Shown here: in pieces, positions 7,810-15,802 of the stretch | Layout: each line of letters starts with the position of its first letter | Position numbering within the stretch: position 1 is the stretch's first letter | Assembly (NCBI GenBank): GCA_022841325.1 | Contig: JALHRS010000002.1 | Span: forward strand, 121,398 to 185,397 | Direction of reading: 5' to 3' | DNA: 64,000 bases | Source of the DNA: Lysobacterales bacterium | GTDB taxonomy: Bacteria > Pseudomonadota > Gammaproteobacteria > Xanthomonadales > SZUA-5 | Translations under genes and position numbers: made by a program | The notes under the pieces: generated by a model | What the model saw: only the letters and a program-made list of their open reading frames with translations | What the model was told of the DNA's origin: nothing | Database searches by the model: none

Positions 7810-8205
7810 TCAGTTGAACAGGGGACGGATCAGCAAGGTCAGCGACAGGCCAAGAATCACCAGCCAGGTCACCAGTACACCGTAGAAACGGCCGACACTG
7901 TGCCCGGCGCTGGTGCTCATGCCCCAGGCGTGCAGCAGCCGCGCAATTACCAGCCCCGCACCGGCAGCGTGAACATAGACAGCGCTGATGCCGCCGGCCT
8001 CGACCAGCGCCAGCAGAATCAGCGCGATCGGCACGTATTCGGTGGCATTGGCATGGATGCGCACGCGCCGCTCCAGCAGGCGGTTGTCAGCCACGCCGAT
8101 GCCGATCCTGGCTTCGCGCCTGACCTTCACGACGCGATAGGCCAGCACCAGCAACAACAGCCCGCACAGCCCTGCGTAAATTGATGTGATTGGAAACAAG
8201 CTCAT
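7810..8205 (-). CDS. MAPEG family membrane protein
   Basis: A 131-residue protein with about four membrane helices. It matches the MAPEG fold (microsomal glutathione S-transferase relatives): MSLFPITSIYAGLCGLL helix, the cytosolic RREARIGIGVADNRLLERRVRIHANATEYVPIALILL block with its conserved R-x-H-x-N-x-x-E region, then GAGLVIARLLHAWGMS. The ATG at 8205 is chosen because it begins the first helix; an upstream in-frame start would add an unlikely basic leader. It sits 8 bp after the PhoX-like gene. Bacterial MAPEG substrates are mostly unknown. Confidence 0.9.
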   Translation of the reverse strand: MSLFPITSIYAGLCGLLLLVLAYRVVKVRREARIGIGVADNRLLERRVRIHANATEYVPIALILLALVEAGGISAVYVHAAGAGLVIARLLHAWGMSTSAGHSVGRFYGVLVTWLVILGLSLTLLIRPLFN

Positions 8206-8213
8206 GTTGATCC

Positions 8214-9596
8214 TCAACTCCTCAGCCAATCTTCCCACGGCCCGGTGATGGCCACCGTGAATCCCGGTTTGTAGATGTTCGCGAACAGCCAACGGCCGTC
8301 AGGAGATACGCAACAACCGGTCCATTCGGAGGCACCGAAGTCGACCCCGTCCAGCCTGGTGTGATTCTCGGCGATGGTGCGCAATCGCCCGTCACGTCCC
8401 ATCCAGTTGAGTCTCATGTGCTGGCGCAAGGGGCTGTCTTCGCAGATCACCATGCCGCCGCCCGGACCTTCGCTGAGGTTGTCGGGATAATCCAGCAACG
8501 TACGGTCGCTCACTTCGTGCATCAGTTCCAGTTCGGCGCTGCGCGGATCGTAGCGCCAGACCTGGCCGGCACCGGCATCGCCGCCGGAGGTCGAGGTGAA
8601 CCAGATGCCGTCGCTGCGTCCGAGACAACCTTCCAGGCGCAGGAACAGCGATCCGCCCGCGGCCAGCCCCTGACCAAGCACGCCGCCCTGATCGTGCGTG
8701 CCCGGGGTATGCCCCAACAGTGGATTGGCGATCGGTGCCCAGCGCACCCGCCAGCGCTGGCCGGCGCGCACGCCGCGGCGCAGATCAGGCCCGCCCTCGG
8801 CGCCGAGCATCTCCAGACTGCCGCCCGCCGCCAGATCGCCGGGCTTGCGCGGCGTGTATCGATAAAAACCGGCTGCGACCTCGCGATCTTCGGTCAGATA
8901 GGCCTGGCCGGTCGCCGCATCAAAGGCCACTGCCTCATGACGGAACAGGCCCATGTCATGGATCGGGCGCGCCTGCGGCGGACCGCTGGCACTGACTTCA
9001 AAAGCCAGGCCGTGTATCTGCCGAATCTTGCGGGCGCGCAGGCTGCTGCTCGGCGGCACCATCAGATCGCGGTCGATCACGATCTCTTCGCCGCTGATCC
9101 AGGTGCCCCAGGGGCTGACACCGCCGGAACAGTTGACCAGCGTGCCGGTCAGCGCCGCTTCGGCGCCGAGCAGGCGTTCCTCGGCCAGATCCACCGTGAG
9201 GCGCACGCAACCGCCGCCGCAGTCGGCGTCATAAGCCGCATCGGCAGCGGCGAAAGCACCGTCGGAATCCGGGACTTCCTGGTTTCGGATCAGGGTGAGC
9301 CTGTCGCCGTCGCTGGCCACCACGCCCATGCCATCGGCAGCCGGCGGTATGCGGCCGCCGCCGACCAGCGCATCGCCAGTCCAGCCAAAGGAGAAATAGC
9401 GAAAGCCCTCCGGCAGTCGCAGCAGCGGCAATCCGGTGCTTGCGTCAGTCGCCGATACCAGCCGATCGCCCGACGGTAGCGCGTGCGCAGGCCGTGTGCG
9501 GCGGCAGGCCTGCAGCGCACCGAGCCCGCCGCCCAGCGTCGCAGTAAGCCCGAGTCGGACGGCGTGGCGCAGGAACTGGCGGCGCTGAGCGGGCAT
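8214..9596 (-). CDS. PhoX/DUF839 family secreted protein with Tat-like signal
   Basis: A 460-residue protein of the DUF839 (alkaline phosphatase PhoX-like) group. The ATG at 9596 starts MPAQRRQFLRHAVRLGLTA, a Tat-type leader (RRQFLRH then a hydrophobic stretch) ending near a LQAC that could be lipidated. Matching beta-propeller segments include NQEVPDSDGAF, SPWGTWISGEEI, GLFRHEAVAFDAATGQAYLTED, GFYRYTP, and the C-terminal WTGCCVSPDGRWLFANIY. PhoX enzymes use Ca and Fe; exact activity of this divergent member is not certain. First gene of a minus-strand operon with the MAPEG and LEA genes. Confidence 0.85.
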   Translation of the reverse strand: MPAQRRQFLRHAVRLGLTATLGGGLGALQACRRTRPAHALPSGDRLVSATDASTGLPLLRLPEGFRYFSFGWTGDALVGGGRIPPAADGMGVVASDGDRLTLIRNQEVPDSDGAFAAADAAYDADCGGGCVRLTVDLAEERLLGAEAALTGTLVNCSGGVSPWGTWISGEEIVIDRDLMVPPSSSLRARKIRQIHGLAFEVSASGPPQARPIHDMGLFRHEAVAFDAATGQAYLTEDREVAAGFYRYTPRKPGDLAAGGSLEMLGAEGGPDLRRGVRAGQRWRVRWAPIANPLLGHTPGTHDQGGVLGQGLAAGGSLFLRLEGCLGRSDGIWFTSTSGGDAGAGQVWRYDPRSAELELMHEVSDRTLLDYPDNLSEGPGGGMVICEDSPLRQHMRLNWMGRDGRLRTIAENHTRLDGVDFGASEWTGCCVSPDGRWLFANIYKPGFTVAITGPWEDWLRS

Positions 9597-10316
9597 GGGC
9601 CTCGAAGGGGATACGCAGGAGTATGGAGAATACGACAGCGGACCCGCACTCAGGGCATCGACGAGCGCCCCACGGCGGTCGTCGCGCGCGACGTCACGGC
9701 GCGGCCTGGCTGGACTCAGGCACAGACGTTGGTCGATTGCCCGGGCGATCACCCGGCAGCACAGGCAACGGCGTCGCAGCGCCGGTCGCCACGAGCGTCG
9801 AAATGTGGCGCTCGTTGATCTCCAGACCTTAAATTTTTCCCTGCGAACGCCTAAATTCGACGGCGGGCGACTACCTCTGATCGGCAATTTTTGAACGCCG
9901 GAACTGGCAACAAGAGGGTGGACTGCGAAGGTTCAGCTTGGGCGTGGCCGTCCGAGGGCGAGCGCCCAGGTTCGCCTTCAGACGCGACTGCGGCCCTCTC
10001 CCCGCTCTGGGTAGTCCGGCCACGTTTCTGTTTCTTAACACTTTTTTAGCGCCGTCCCCGCGGACGCCAGCTTGCGCTGTCGTCGACTCGGGTCGCGCAC
10101 TTCCGCCACAGATCTGCGGCAAATCGGGGCCGCTGACGTCTTGCCAGATCCGACAAAGCCCCTCGTTGCAGAAAAACAACATCACGAAGGCACTTTTGCA
10201 ACCGTTAGCTTTTTGTTAGTGTCGCCGTCGCTCAGGGATGGGGCTAGGACGAAAGTCCTGTCAGGAAGGCAAAAAGTCCCGAGAGGTATCCGTGAAGTCT
10301 TTTTGGAGAGTGCTAA
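9597..10316. other. 720-bp divergent intergenic region upstream of the TonB-dependent receptor
   Basis: No convincing gene: the short open frames here lack codon bias and family resemblance. It should carry promoters for the minus-strand PhoX operon and the plus-strand receptor. A compact hairpin AGGAC-gaaa-GTCCT at 10246-10259 lies 58 bp before the receptor ATG and would be in its leader. A GGAGAG ribosome site is at about 10304-10309. No REP element was seen, unlike most other gaps of this size in the window. Confidence 0.5.
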
Positions 10317-12974
10317 ATGAGCTTGCAACTTCGTGAACTGAATCGCGCCATCACCGCCGCGCTGGCGTTTGGCTCGGTGGCCGCCCTGACGGGGGTCCCG
10401 GCCTTCGCACAGGACGACGATAGCGACACCGCACAGATGGAGACCGTCGAGGTCACCGGTTCGCGCATTAAGCGCACGGATGCCGAAGGCTCCGTTCCGG
10501 TCACCGTGATCGATCGTCAGGCGCTGGAACTCAGCGGTGACGTGTCGGTTGCCGACTATCTGCGTAACACCACCTTCAACTCCTTCGGCTCGTTCCGCCC
10601 GCAGTCCGGTTCGTCGGCGCAGTCTTTCGCCGAATTGAGCCTGCGTGGTCTGGGCGGCGCCCGTACCCTGATCCTGATCGACGGCCGTCGCGCACCGACT
10701 GCCCCGCAGGTGGGTCAGGCACAGGATCTGAACACCATTCCGCTGGCCGCTGTCGAGCGCATCGAGATCCTGACGGACGGCGCATCGGCCATCTACGGTT
10801 CCGACGCTATCGGTGGTGTGGTCAACATCATCACCCGTCGCGACTTCACCGGCGTCGAAATGAGCATCGGTGCCAGCGACCCGAAGAACTCGGGTGGCGA
10901 GACCGAAGAAGGTTCGGTGATCTTCGGTGCAGCGGGTGACCGCGGCAGCGTCATCGCCGGTGCTTCCTACAGCAGCCGCGGCATCATCTTCCAGGGTGAT
11001 CGTCCCTGGTCGCGTGGTGGTGCTTCCACCTTCTCGAACAACCTGATGGTCGCCAATCCGGCTGCCGGCACCCTGTACGGCTTCGTGCCGGGCGGTTTTG
11101 TCGCCAACCCGACCAACGGTTCGGTTCCGGGCAACGCGGCCTGTTCCGGCCCCGGTTTCTTCACCGGCGGCTCGGGTTCGACCCGTCGTTGCTTCTACGA
11201 CTTCACCTTCGTGGCTGCTGACGAAGCTGAAATCCGCAATCAGTCGCTGTTCGCTCGTGCCAACTACGAGATCAACGAAGACTGGTCGACCTACATGAAC
11301 GCGAGCGTGAGCCGCGTCAAGTCCTTCGGTCGCTATGCTCCGGTGCCGTCCTCGCCGTTCCCGGGTGGCCAGCCCTTCATCCCGGTTGGCTCGCCGAACC
11401 ATCCGGCGCTGCGTCTGCCGGGTCAGGGTTACAACCCGAATACCCCGTACTTCCTGCGTCACCGCTTCGCAGCACTGGGTAATCGCGACACCTCGACCGA
11501 CGCGAACACCTACTACTTCGAAGTCGGTTTCGACGGTCGCATCGGCGATTTCGACGTCAACTTCGGTGGTCGTCACGTCGAATCGAAGTACCTGGAACTC
11601 GGCCGCAACTACGTTGTGGGCGCCATCGCCGCGCAGTTCATCGCCGACGGTCGCTACGACATCTACAACCCGTTCGCCAACCCGCGCTCGGTGCTGGATT
11701 CGATGATTGCCACGATCAACCGCGAAGGCGGCACGATCATCGAAGAGCTGTACGCTCAAGCCAACGTCGACCTGTTCGAAATGAACGGTGGCGTGGCTGG
11801 TCTGGCTTTCGGTGCGGAATACCGCGACGAGTCGTACGAAGATATCTTCGACACCCTGCAGTCCTCGGGTCAGATCGTCGGTTCCGCCGGTAACTCGGCA
11901 GCCGGTGGCCGCTCGGTCAGCGCGCTGTACGCCGAAGCGCTGTTCCCGGTGCTCGACAACCTGGAAATCAACCTGGCGGCTCGTCATGACCGCTACAGCG
12001 ACTACGGTACCGACACCTCGCCGAAGATCTCGGTGCGTTACACCCCGATCGAGAACCTGGTGCTCCGCGCCAGCTACGGTCAGGGCTTCCGCGCTCCGAC
12101 GCTGGACATCCTGACCCAGCAGCCGTCGTTCTCGGCTGACACGGTCAACGATCCGGCGACCTGCGTTGCCTTCGGCCTGCCGGCCAACTGCTCCACGCAG
12201 ATCAACGCCTACGTGCTGGCCAACCCGGACCTGTCGTCCGAGTCCTCGGATCAGTGGTCGGTCGGTCTGGCATGGGATGCCACCGACTACTTCAACATGT
12301 CGATCGACTACTACGACATCAAGATCGACAATCGCGTGTCGAACGTGTCGACCACGACGGTGCTGAACTGCTTGGCCGGTACGCAGACCAACTGCCCGTC
12401 GGGCCTGCGCAATCTGCCGACCAACGTCAATCCGCCGAATGCCGCATTGGGCCTGGGCGCTGCCCGCGCTCCGGGTACCGGCGAAATCCTGTACGTGCAG
12501 CGTGGCGCGGTCAACCTCGGTACCATCGAGCAGACCGGTCTGGACACCAACTTCCGCTTCAACTGGGATTTCGGTGACTACGGCAACGTGCGCAACCAGC
12601 TGACCATCAGCCGCACTTTCCATTCGAAGGTTGACGGTGGCGCCAACGGCGTTGACACCTGGAGTCAGCCGCAGGACCGCGCGGTGTTGACCAATGAGTA
12701 CACCATTGGCGACTTCAACTTCGGCTGGAACATCAACTACATCGACAGCACCGAAGCGTTCAATCCGGCCAACCGTCTGCCGTCGTGGGTCACCCATGAC
12801 CTGCAGGCCAGCTGGAATGCGCCGTGGAATGGTCGTTTGACCCTCGGTGTGACCAACCTGGCTGACAAGGATCCGGTGTTGGATCCGGCTGAGCCGACTG
12901 GTCGTCCGTTCGACTTCGGCCTGTACGATCAGTACGGTCGCGTTCCGTACTTCCGCTACACGCAGACGTTCTAA
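10317..12974 (+). CDS. TonB-dependent outer-membrane receptor
   Basis: An 885-residue outer-membrane beta-barrel importer energised by TonB. Residues 1-31 are a signal peptide ending GVPAFA. A short acidic stretch leads to the TonB-box-like METVEVTGSRIKRTDAEG. The plug domain follows: VTVIDRQALELSG, SLRGLGGARTLILIDGRR, DLNTIPLAAVERIEILTDG, ASAIYGSDAIGGVVNIITRR. The barrel ends with GVTNLADKDPVLDP and a terminal YFRYTQTF with C-terminal Phe for BAM recognition. Codon use is strongly biased (many GGT, CGT, TCG), suggesting high expression. No partner transport genes are adjacent, so the ligand is unknown. It is a single-gene unit ended by a good terminator. Confidence 0.95.
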   Translation: MSLQLRELNRAITAALAFGSVAALTGVPAFAQDDDSDTAQMETVEVTGSRIKRTDAEGSVPVTVIDRQALELSGDVSVADYLRNTTFNSFGSFRPQSGSSAQSFAELSLRGLGGARTLILIDGRRAPTAPQVGQAQDLNTIPLAAVERIEILTDGASAIYGSDAIGGVVNIITRRDFTGVEMSIGASDPKNSGGETEEGSVIFGAAGDRGSVIAGASYSSRGIIFQGDRPWSRGGASTFSNNLMVANPAAGTLYGFVPGGFVANPTNGSVPGNAACSGPGFFTGGSGSTRRCFYDFTFVAADEAEIRNQSLFARANYEINEDWSTYMNASVSRVKSFGRYAPVPSSPFPGGQPFIPVGSPNHPALRLPGQGYNPNTPYFLRHRFAALGNRDTSTDANTYYFEVGFDGRIGDFDVNFGGRHVESKYLELGRNYVVGAIAAQFIADGRYDIYNPFANPRSVLDSMIATINREGGTIIEELYAQANVDLFEMNGGVAGLAFGAEYRDESYEDIFDTLQSSGQIVGSAGNSAAGGRSVSALYAEALFPVLDNLEINLAARHDRYSDYGTDTSPKISVRYTPIENLVLRASYGQGFRAPTLDILTQQPSFSADTVNDPATCVAFGLPANCSTQINAYVLANPDLSSESSDQWSVGLAWDATDYFNMSIDYYDIKIDNRVSNVSTTTVLNCLAGTQTNCPSGLRNLPTNVNPPNAALGLGAARAPGTGEILYVQRGAVNLGTIEQTGLDTNFRFNWDFGDYGNVRNQLTISRTFHSKVDGGANGVDTWSQPQDRAVLTNEYTIGDFNFGWNINYIDSTEAFNPANRLPSWVTHDLQASWNAPWNGRLTLGVTNLADKDPVLDPAEPTGRPFDFGLYDQYGRVPYFRYTQTF

Positions 12975-13001
12975 TAACAAGCTGTATCTGTAGCACTTTG
13001 G

Positions 13002-13030
13002 AAGGGCCCGGAAACGGGCCCTTCTTTTTT
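13002..13030 (+). terminator. Rho-independent terminator of the TonB-dependent receptor gene
   Basis: AAGGGCCCG-gaaa-CGGGCCCTT stem-loop (9 bp, GNRA-like loop) followed by CTTTTTT, 28 bp after the stop codon. Confidence 0.93.
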
Positions 13031-13049
13031 GGGCAATCACCCGCTTCTT

Positions 13050-13131
13050 GTAGGCCGCGGGTGCCGCGCAGCGGCTCCCCGGCGCTCCTGGCGCCACCTC
13101 CCGGACAGCGCTACGCGCAGTCTCGGGCTAC
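13050..13131. repeat. Long GTAG-headed inverted repeat upstream of the NusG-like gene
   Basis: GTAGGCCGCGGGTGCCGC at 13050 is mirrored by GCGCAGTCTCGGGCTAC ending at 13131, with a GC-rich core between. A related single element occurs at 26816-26860, and partial ones at 18131-18185 and 19770-19818. Confidence 0.7.
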
Positions 13132-13208
13132 AAGAGTCGATGCGTGCTTGCGATTGCCGGCAAGCCCGGGCTATCGTCTGTTCAACGATTGAACGGGCAA
13201 CCCTGCGC

Positions 13209-13712
13209 TTGCTTTCCTGGTTTGCAGTCATGACCAAACCCCGTGCCGAGGCCGAGGCACAGATGTGCCTGATGCGGCAGGGCTTCGCGACTCTGTTCCC
13301 ACGCACCCGACGCACCGTGAGAGCGGCGTCCGGCATGGTGGTACGCACTGAATCGCTGTTTCCCCGATACCTGTTCCTCCAGACCGATCCAGCCCTGCAA
13401 TCGCTCGAGCCCGTGCGCAGCACGCGGGGCGTCAGCACCATCGTGCGCTTCGGCGGTGAACCGGCGCGGGTGCCCGATGCCGTCATCGAACAGATCAAGG
13501 CCCGGATCGATCTCTACGACGGTTTCGTGCGGCTGGCGGCCCCCGATCTGGCACCAGGTACGCCGGTGAAGATCAACGAAGGCCCGTTCAGCGGGCTGGA
13601 TGCCATTTTTTCCGCAGCACACGGCAATGACCGGGTGCGGCTGCTGTTGACGATGTTGGGTAGCGAACGCGAAGTGATACTGCCGCGCAGCGTACTCGGC
13701 GCCCGCATCTAG
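13209..13712 (+). CDS. NusG/RfaH-family transcription antiterminator heading the polysaccharide locus
   Basis: A 167-residue specialised NusG paralogue of the RfaH, UpxY and LoaP type. These factors ride on RNA polymerase and suppress termination in long surface-polysaccharide operons. The NGN domain starts SWFAVMTKPRAEAEAQ, with SLFPRYLFLQ typical of RfaH-like proteins. The KOW domain shows PGTPVKINEGPFSGLDAIF near residue 115. The start is uncertain: TTG at 13209 keeps the SWFAV strand, whereas ATG at 13230 would delete it. Being first in a locus of nearly 50 kb supports the role. Family is certain; the target operon is inferred. Confidence 0.88.
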   Translation: MLSWFAVMTKPRAEAEAQMCLMRQGFATLFPRTRRTVRAASGMVVRTESLFPRYLFLQTDPALQSLEPVRSTRGVSTIVRFGGEPARVPDAVIEQIKARIDLYDGFVRLAAPDLAPGTPVKINEGPFSGLDAIFSAAHGNDRVRLLLTMLGSEREVILPRSVLGARI

Positions 13713-13846
13713 GCGCACCGACAATTCGGTTGACCGGCCATGCGGGCCTACACCGCAGGGCGGCAGCGTGGGGGGTCTGGTTGAGGGCGATACCGATTGC
13801 CTTTGGTCGCGCATCAACCTTTGCGCCACCTGCGGCGCGGGCTCTT

Positions 13847-13915
13847 GTAGGTCCAGACTTGTCTGGACGCTTCTCCGCCAATTCGCAAAGAGCGTCCAGA
13901 CAAGTCTGGACCCAC
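13847..13915. repeat. REP inverted pair (BIME), GTCCAGA-CTTG-TCTGGAC type
   Basis: GTAG + GTCCAGA-CTTG-TCTGGAC + GCTTC at 13847 faces a reversed copy ending TCTGGACCCAC at 13915, separated by about 20 bp. A near-identical pair stands at 59276-59344 and a half copy at 1424-1450. Confidence 0.9.
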
Positions 13916-13944
13916 AAAAGCGCAGGACTTGAACCAGGACTCCG

Positions 13945-14310
13945 TTGGACGACGACACCCGCTATCGATTGCTGCGACTGCTCACCGAACATCCGGAGCT
14001 GACGCAACGCGAGCTGGCGAGCGAGCTCGGGATGTCGCTGGGCAAGACCAACTACTGCCTGCGCGCCCTGATCGGTCGCGGCTGGATCAAGGTCCAGAAT
14101 TTTCGCAACAGTGACAACAAACTGGCCTACGCCTACGTGCTCACGCCCAGCGGGGTCAGTGCCAAACTGCGTGCCACCGCTGAGTTTCTGCGACGCAAGC
14201 AAAAGGAATTCGTACGTCTGGAACAGGAAATAGCGGAGCTGCGCCTCGAAGTGGAGTCGGCGCAGGCGAGCACAACCGAGGACTCGTCGTCGGCTTCGTC
14301 GGGCGCATGA
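13945..14310 (+). CDS. EPS-associated MarR-family transcriptional regulator
   Basis: A 121-residue winged-helix protein of the small MarR-like family found at the head of exopolysaccharide loci. The DNA-binding unit is RYRLLRLLTEHPELTQRELASELGMSLGKTNYCLRALIGRGWIK, seen in pieces as helix LTQRELASELG, recognition helix SLGKTNYCLRAL and wing. The C-terminal third is a coiled-coil-like stretch rich in Glu and Leu (KQKEFVRLEQEIAELRLEVE), likely for dimerisation. The start is TTG at 13945, with an AGGA element about 6 bases upstream. It probably controls the adjacent polysaccharide genes; the operator is not identified. Confidence 0.9.
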   Translation: MDDDTRYRLLRLLTEHPELTQRELASELGMSLGKTNYCLRALIGRGWIKVQNFRNSDNKLAYAYVLTPSGVSAKLRATAEFLRRKQKEFVRLEQEIAELRLEVESAQASTTEDSSSASSGA

Positions 14311-14329
14311 CTGAGCGACATCGCATCGG

Positions 14330-15802
14330 ATGACAGAGTCGGCACCCACAGCGCCTGGTGATCGCCGCACCCATGCTGTCGGGGCTCACCGCCCCCAGCG
14401 TCGGCCGCTGGCTCATTCAGACTCACGGTCGGAACTCCTGGCCGGAGTGTGCTGCGCCTTGCTGCTGGCGATGGGCTTGCTCTTCGGTGGCGGCACTGCC
14501 AACAACCTGATGTCCGATCTGCTGGTGCAACTGCTGGCCAGTGTCGTACTCGTGTGGGGTTTGCAGCGCCTGGACTGGTCAACGCTGTCCCGGTCCCAGC
14601 GCCAGTTGCTGGCAATTCTTGCCTGCGTGATGGCGGTACCGCTGCTGCAATTGATTCCCTTGCCGACCGCGCTCACCTATCTGGCGCCGGGGCGGATCGA
14701 GATCTTCTCGGGGCGCACCGCGCTGGGTCTGGAGCTTCCGACCTTCGCGCCCTGGTCGCTGGAGCCGGGCGCCACGCTGGCCGCATTCCGCGGCTTGCTG
14801 CCCACGGCGGCGCTGGGCGTGTTGGGCTGCCAGCTCAGTGTGGTCTGGCTGCAGCGGTTCACCCGGCTGGTAGTGCTGATTGCGCTGGTGATGGTGCCAC
14901 TGGGTATCGCTCAGGTCGCGCAGGGCGCGCAAAGCGAGTTGCGGCCCTATGTGCCTACCAATGTGCACGATGCCGTCGGTCTGTTTGCCAACCGCAATCA
15001 CTACGCGGCATTCCTGGTCACCGCACTGGTTTTCGTCATGGCCCATCTGGTTCATCGGGGAGAACTTCGCAGCGCGCGTAGCACCCGCATGCTCCAGCAA
15101 CTGGGCTGGTTGATCGCGGGTGCGATGCTGCTGGTTGGCATCATGCTGTCGCGCTCCCGCGCCGGTGTGGTGCTGGCGGGTCTCGCTGTCACGACCTTCC
15201 TGATGATTGCCTTCCTGCGGCGCCGGGAAGACCCGGCGACCTTCCGCTGGTTGTTCGGATTCGCGCTTGCTGGCGGACTGATGGCTTTCCAGTTCGGTTT
15301 CTCGGCGATCGCCGATCGCCTGAGTCAGATCGGTGACTACCGGCTGCAACTGTTGCCGGCGGTGCTCGATCTGGCCCACAGTTTCGCCTGGTTGGGGACG
15401 GGTCTCGGCAGTTTCGCGTCCACCTATGCCGCGCACGAACCTATCGAGGTTCTGGGGGCAAAGATCGTGACCCATGCGCACAGCGATTGGGCCGAACTGT
15501 GGGTGGAACTGGGTGTAGTGCTGGTGCCCCTGACCCTGCTGGCAGGGGCCTGGCTGATATCGCGGGGCAGAGAAATCGTGCCGCGCGCTGTCCATCACTC
15601 CCTGCATTTTTCCGGGCTTCTGGTCATCGTGCTGCTCGGTCTGCATTCGCTGGTCGACTATCCGCTGCGCACCACTGCGGTCTCGATGGTGATGATGCTC
15701 GCGGCATTGCTGTGCGCGCACAGCCTGCGGCACGCCCCGGAGCCGCCTTCGGGCCATCGGGCGTCACGCCACAAGTATCCGGAGCTGGCTTCTGATCATT
15801 GA
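14330..15802 (+). CDS. O-antigen ligase / polymerase-like membrane protein
   Basis: A 490-residue polytopic inner-membrane protein with a hydrophilic N terminus and about 11-12 membrane segments. Family signatures of the Wzy/WaaL (O-antigen ligase) fold are GLFANRNHYAAFLVTALVF, LLVGIMLSRSRAGVVLAG, and the periplasmic loop THAHSDWAELWVELGVVLV. WaaL and Wzy act in the periplasm on undecaprenyl-linked glycans. It lies next to the EPS MarR regulator and overlaps the following dehydrogenase gene. Whether it ligates, polymerises or attaches glycan to another acceptor cannot be decided from sequence. Confidence 0.87.
   Translation: MTESAPTAPGDRRTHAVGAHRPQRRPLAHSDSRSELLAGVCCALLLAMGLLFGGGTANNLMSDLLVQLLASVVLVWGLQRLDWSTLSRSQRQLLAILACVMAVPLLQLIPLPTALTYLAPGRIEIFSGRTALGLELPTFAPWSLEPGATLAAFRGLLPTAALGVLGCQLSVVWLQRFTRLVVLIALVMVPLGIAQVAQGAQSELRPYVPTNVHDAVGLFANRNHYAAFLVTALVFVMAHLVHRGELRSARSTRMLQQLGWLIAGAMLLVGIMLSRSRAGVVLAGLAVTTFLMIAFLRRREDPATFRWLFGFALAGGLMAFQFGFSAIADRLSQIGDYRLQLLPAVLDLAHSFAWLGTGLGSFASTYAAHEPIEVLGAKIVTHAHSDWAELWVELGVVLVPLTLLAGAWLISRGREIVPRAVHHSLHFSGLLVIVLLGLHSLVDYPLRTTAVSMVMMLAALLCAHSLRHAPEPPSGHRASRHKYPELASDH

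Noticed and set aside
9871..10185. A 104-codon minus-strand frame in the long gap before the receptor
   Set aside because: No homology pattern, no ribosome site, and codon use is not like neighbouring genes.
10182..13097. A 971-codon open frame on the minus strand across the TonB-dependent receptor gene
   Set aside because: It mirrors the codon bias of the receptor gene, has no recognisable domain, and the plus-strand receptor is full length with signal peptide and terminator.
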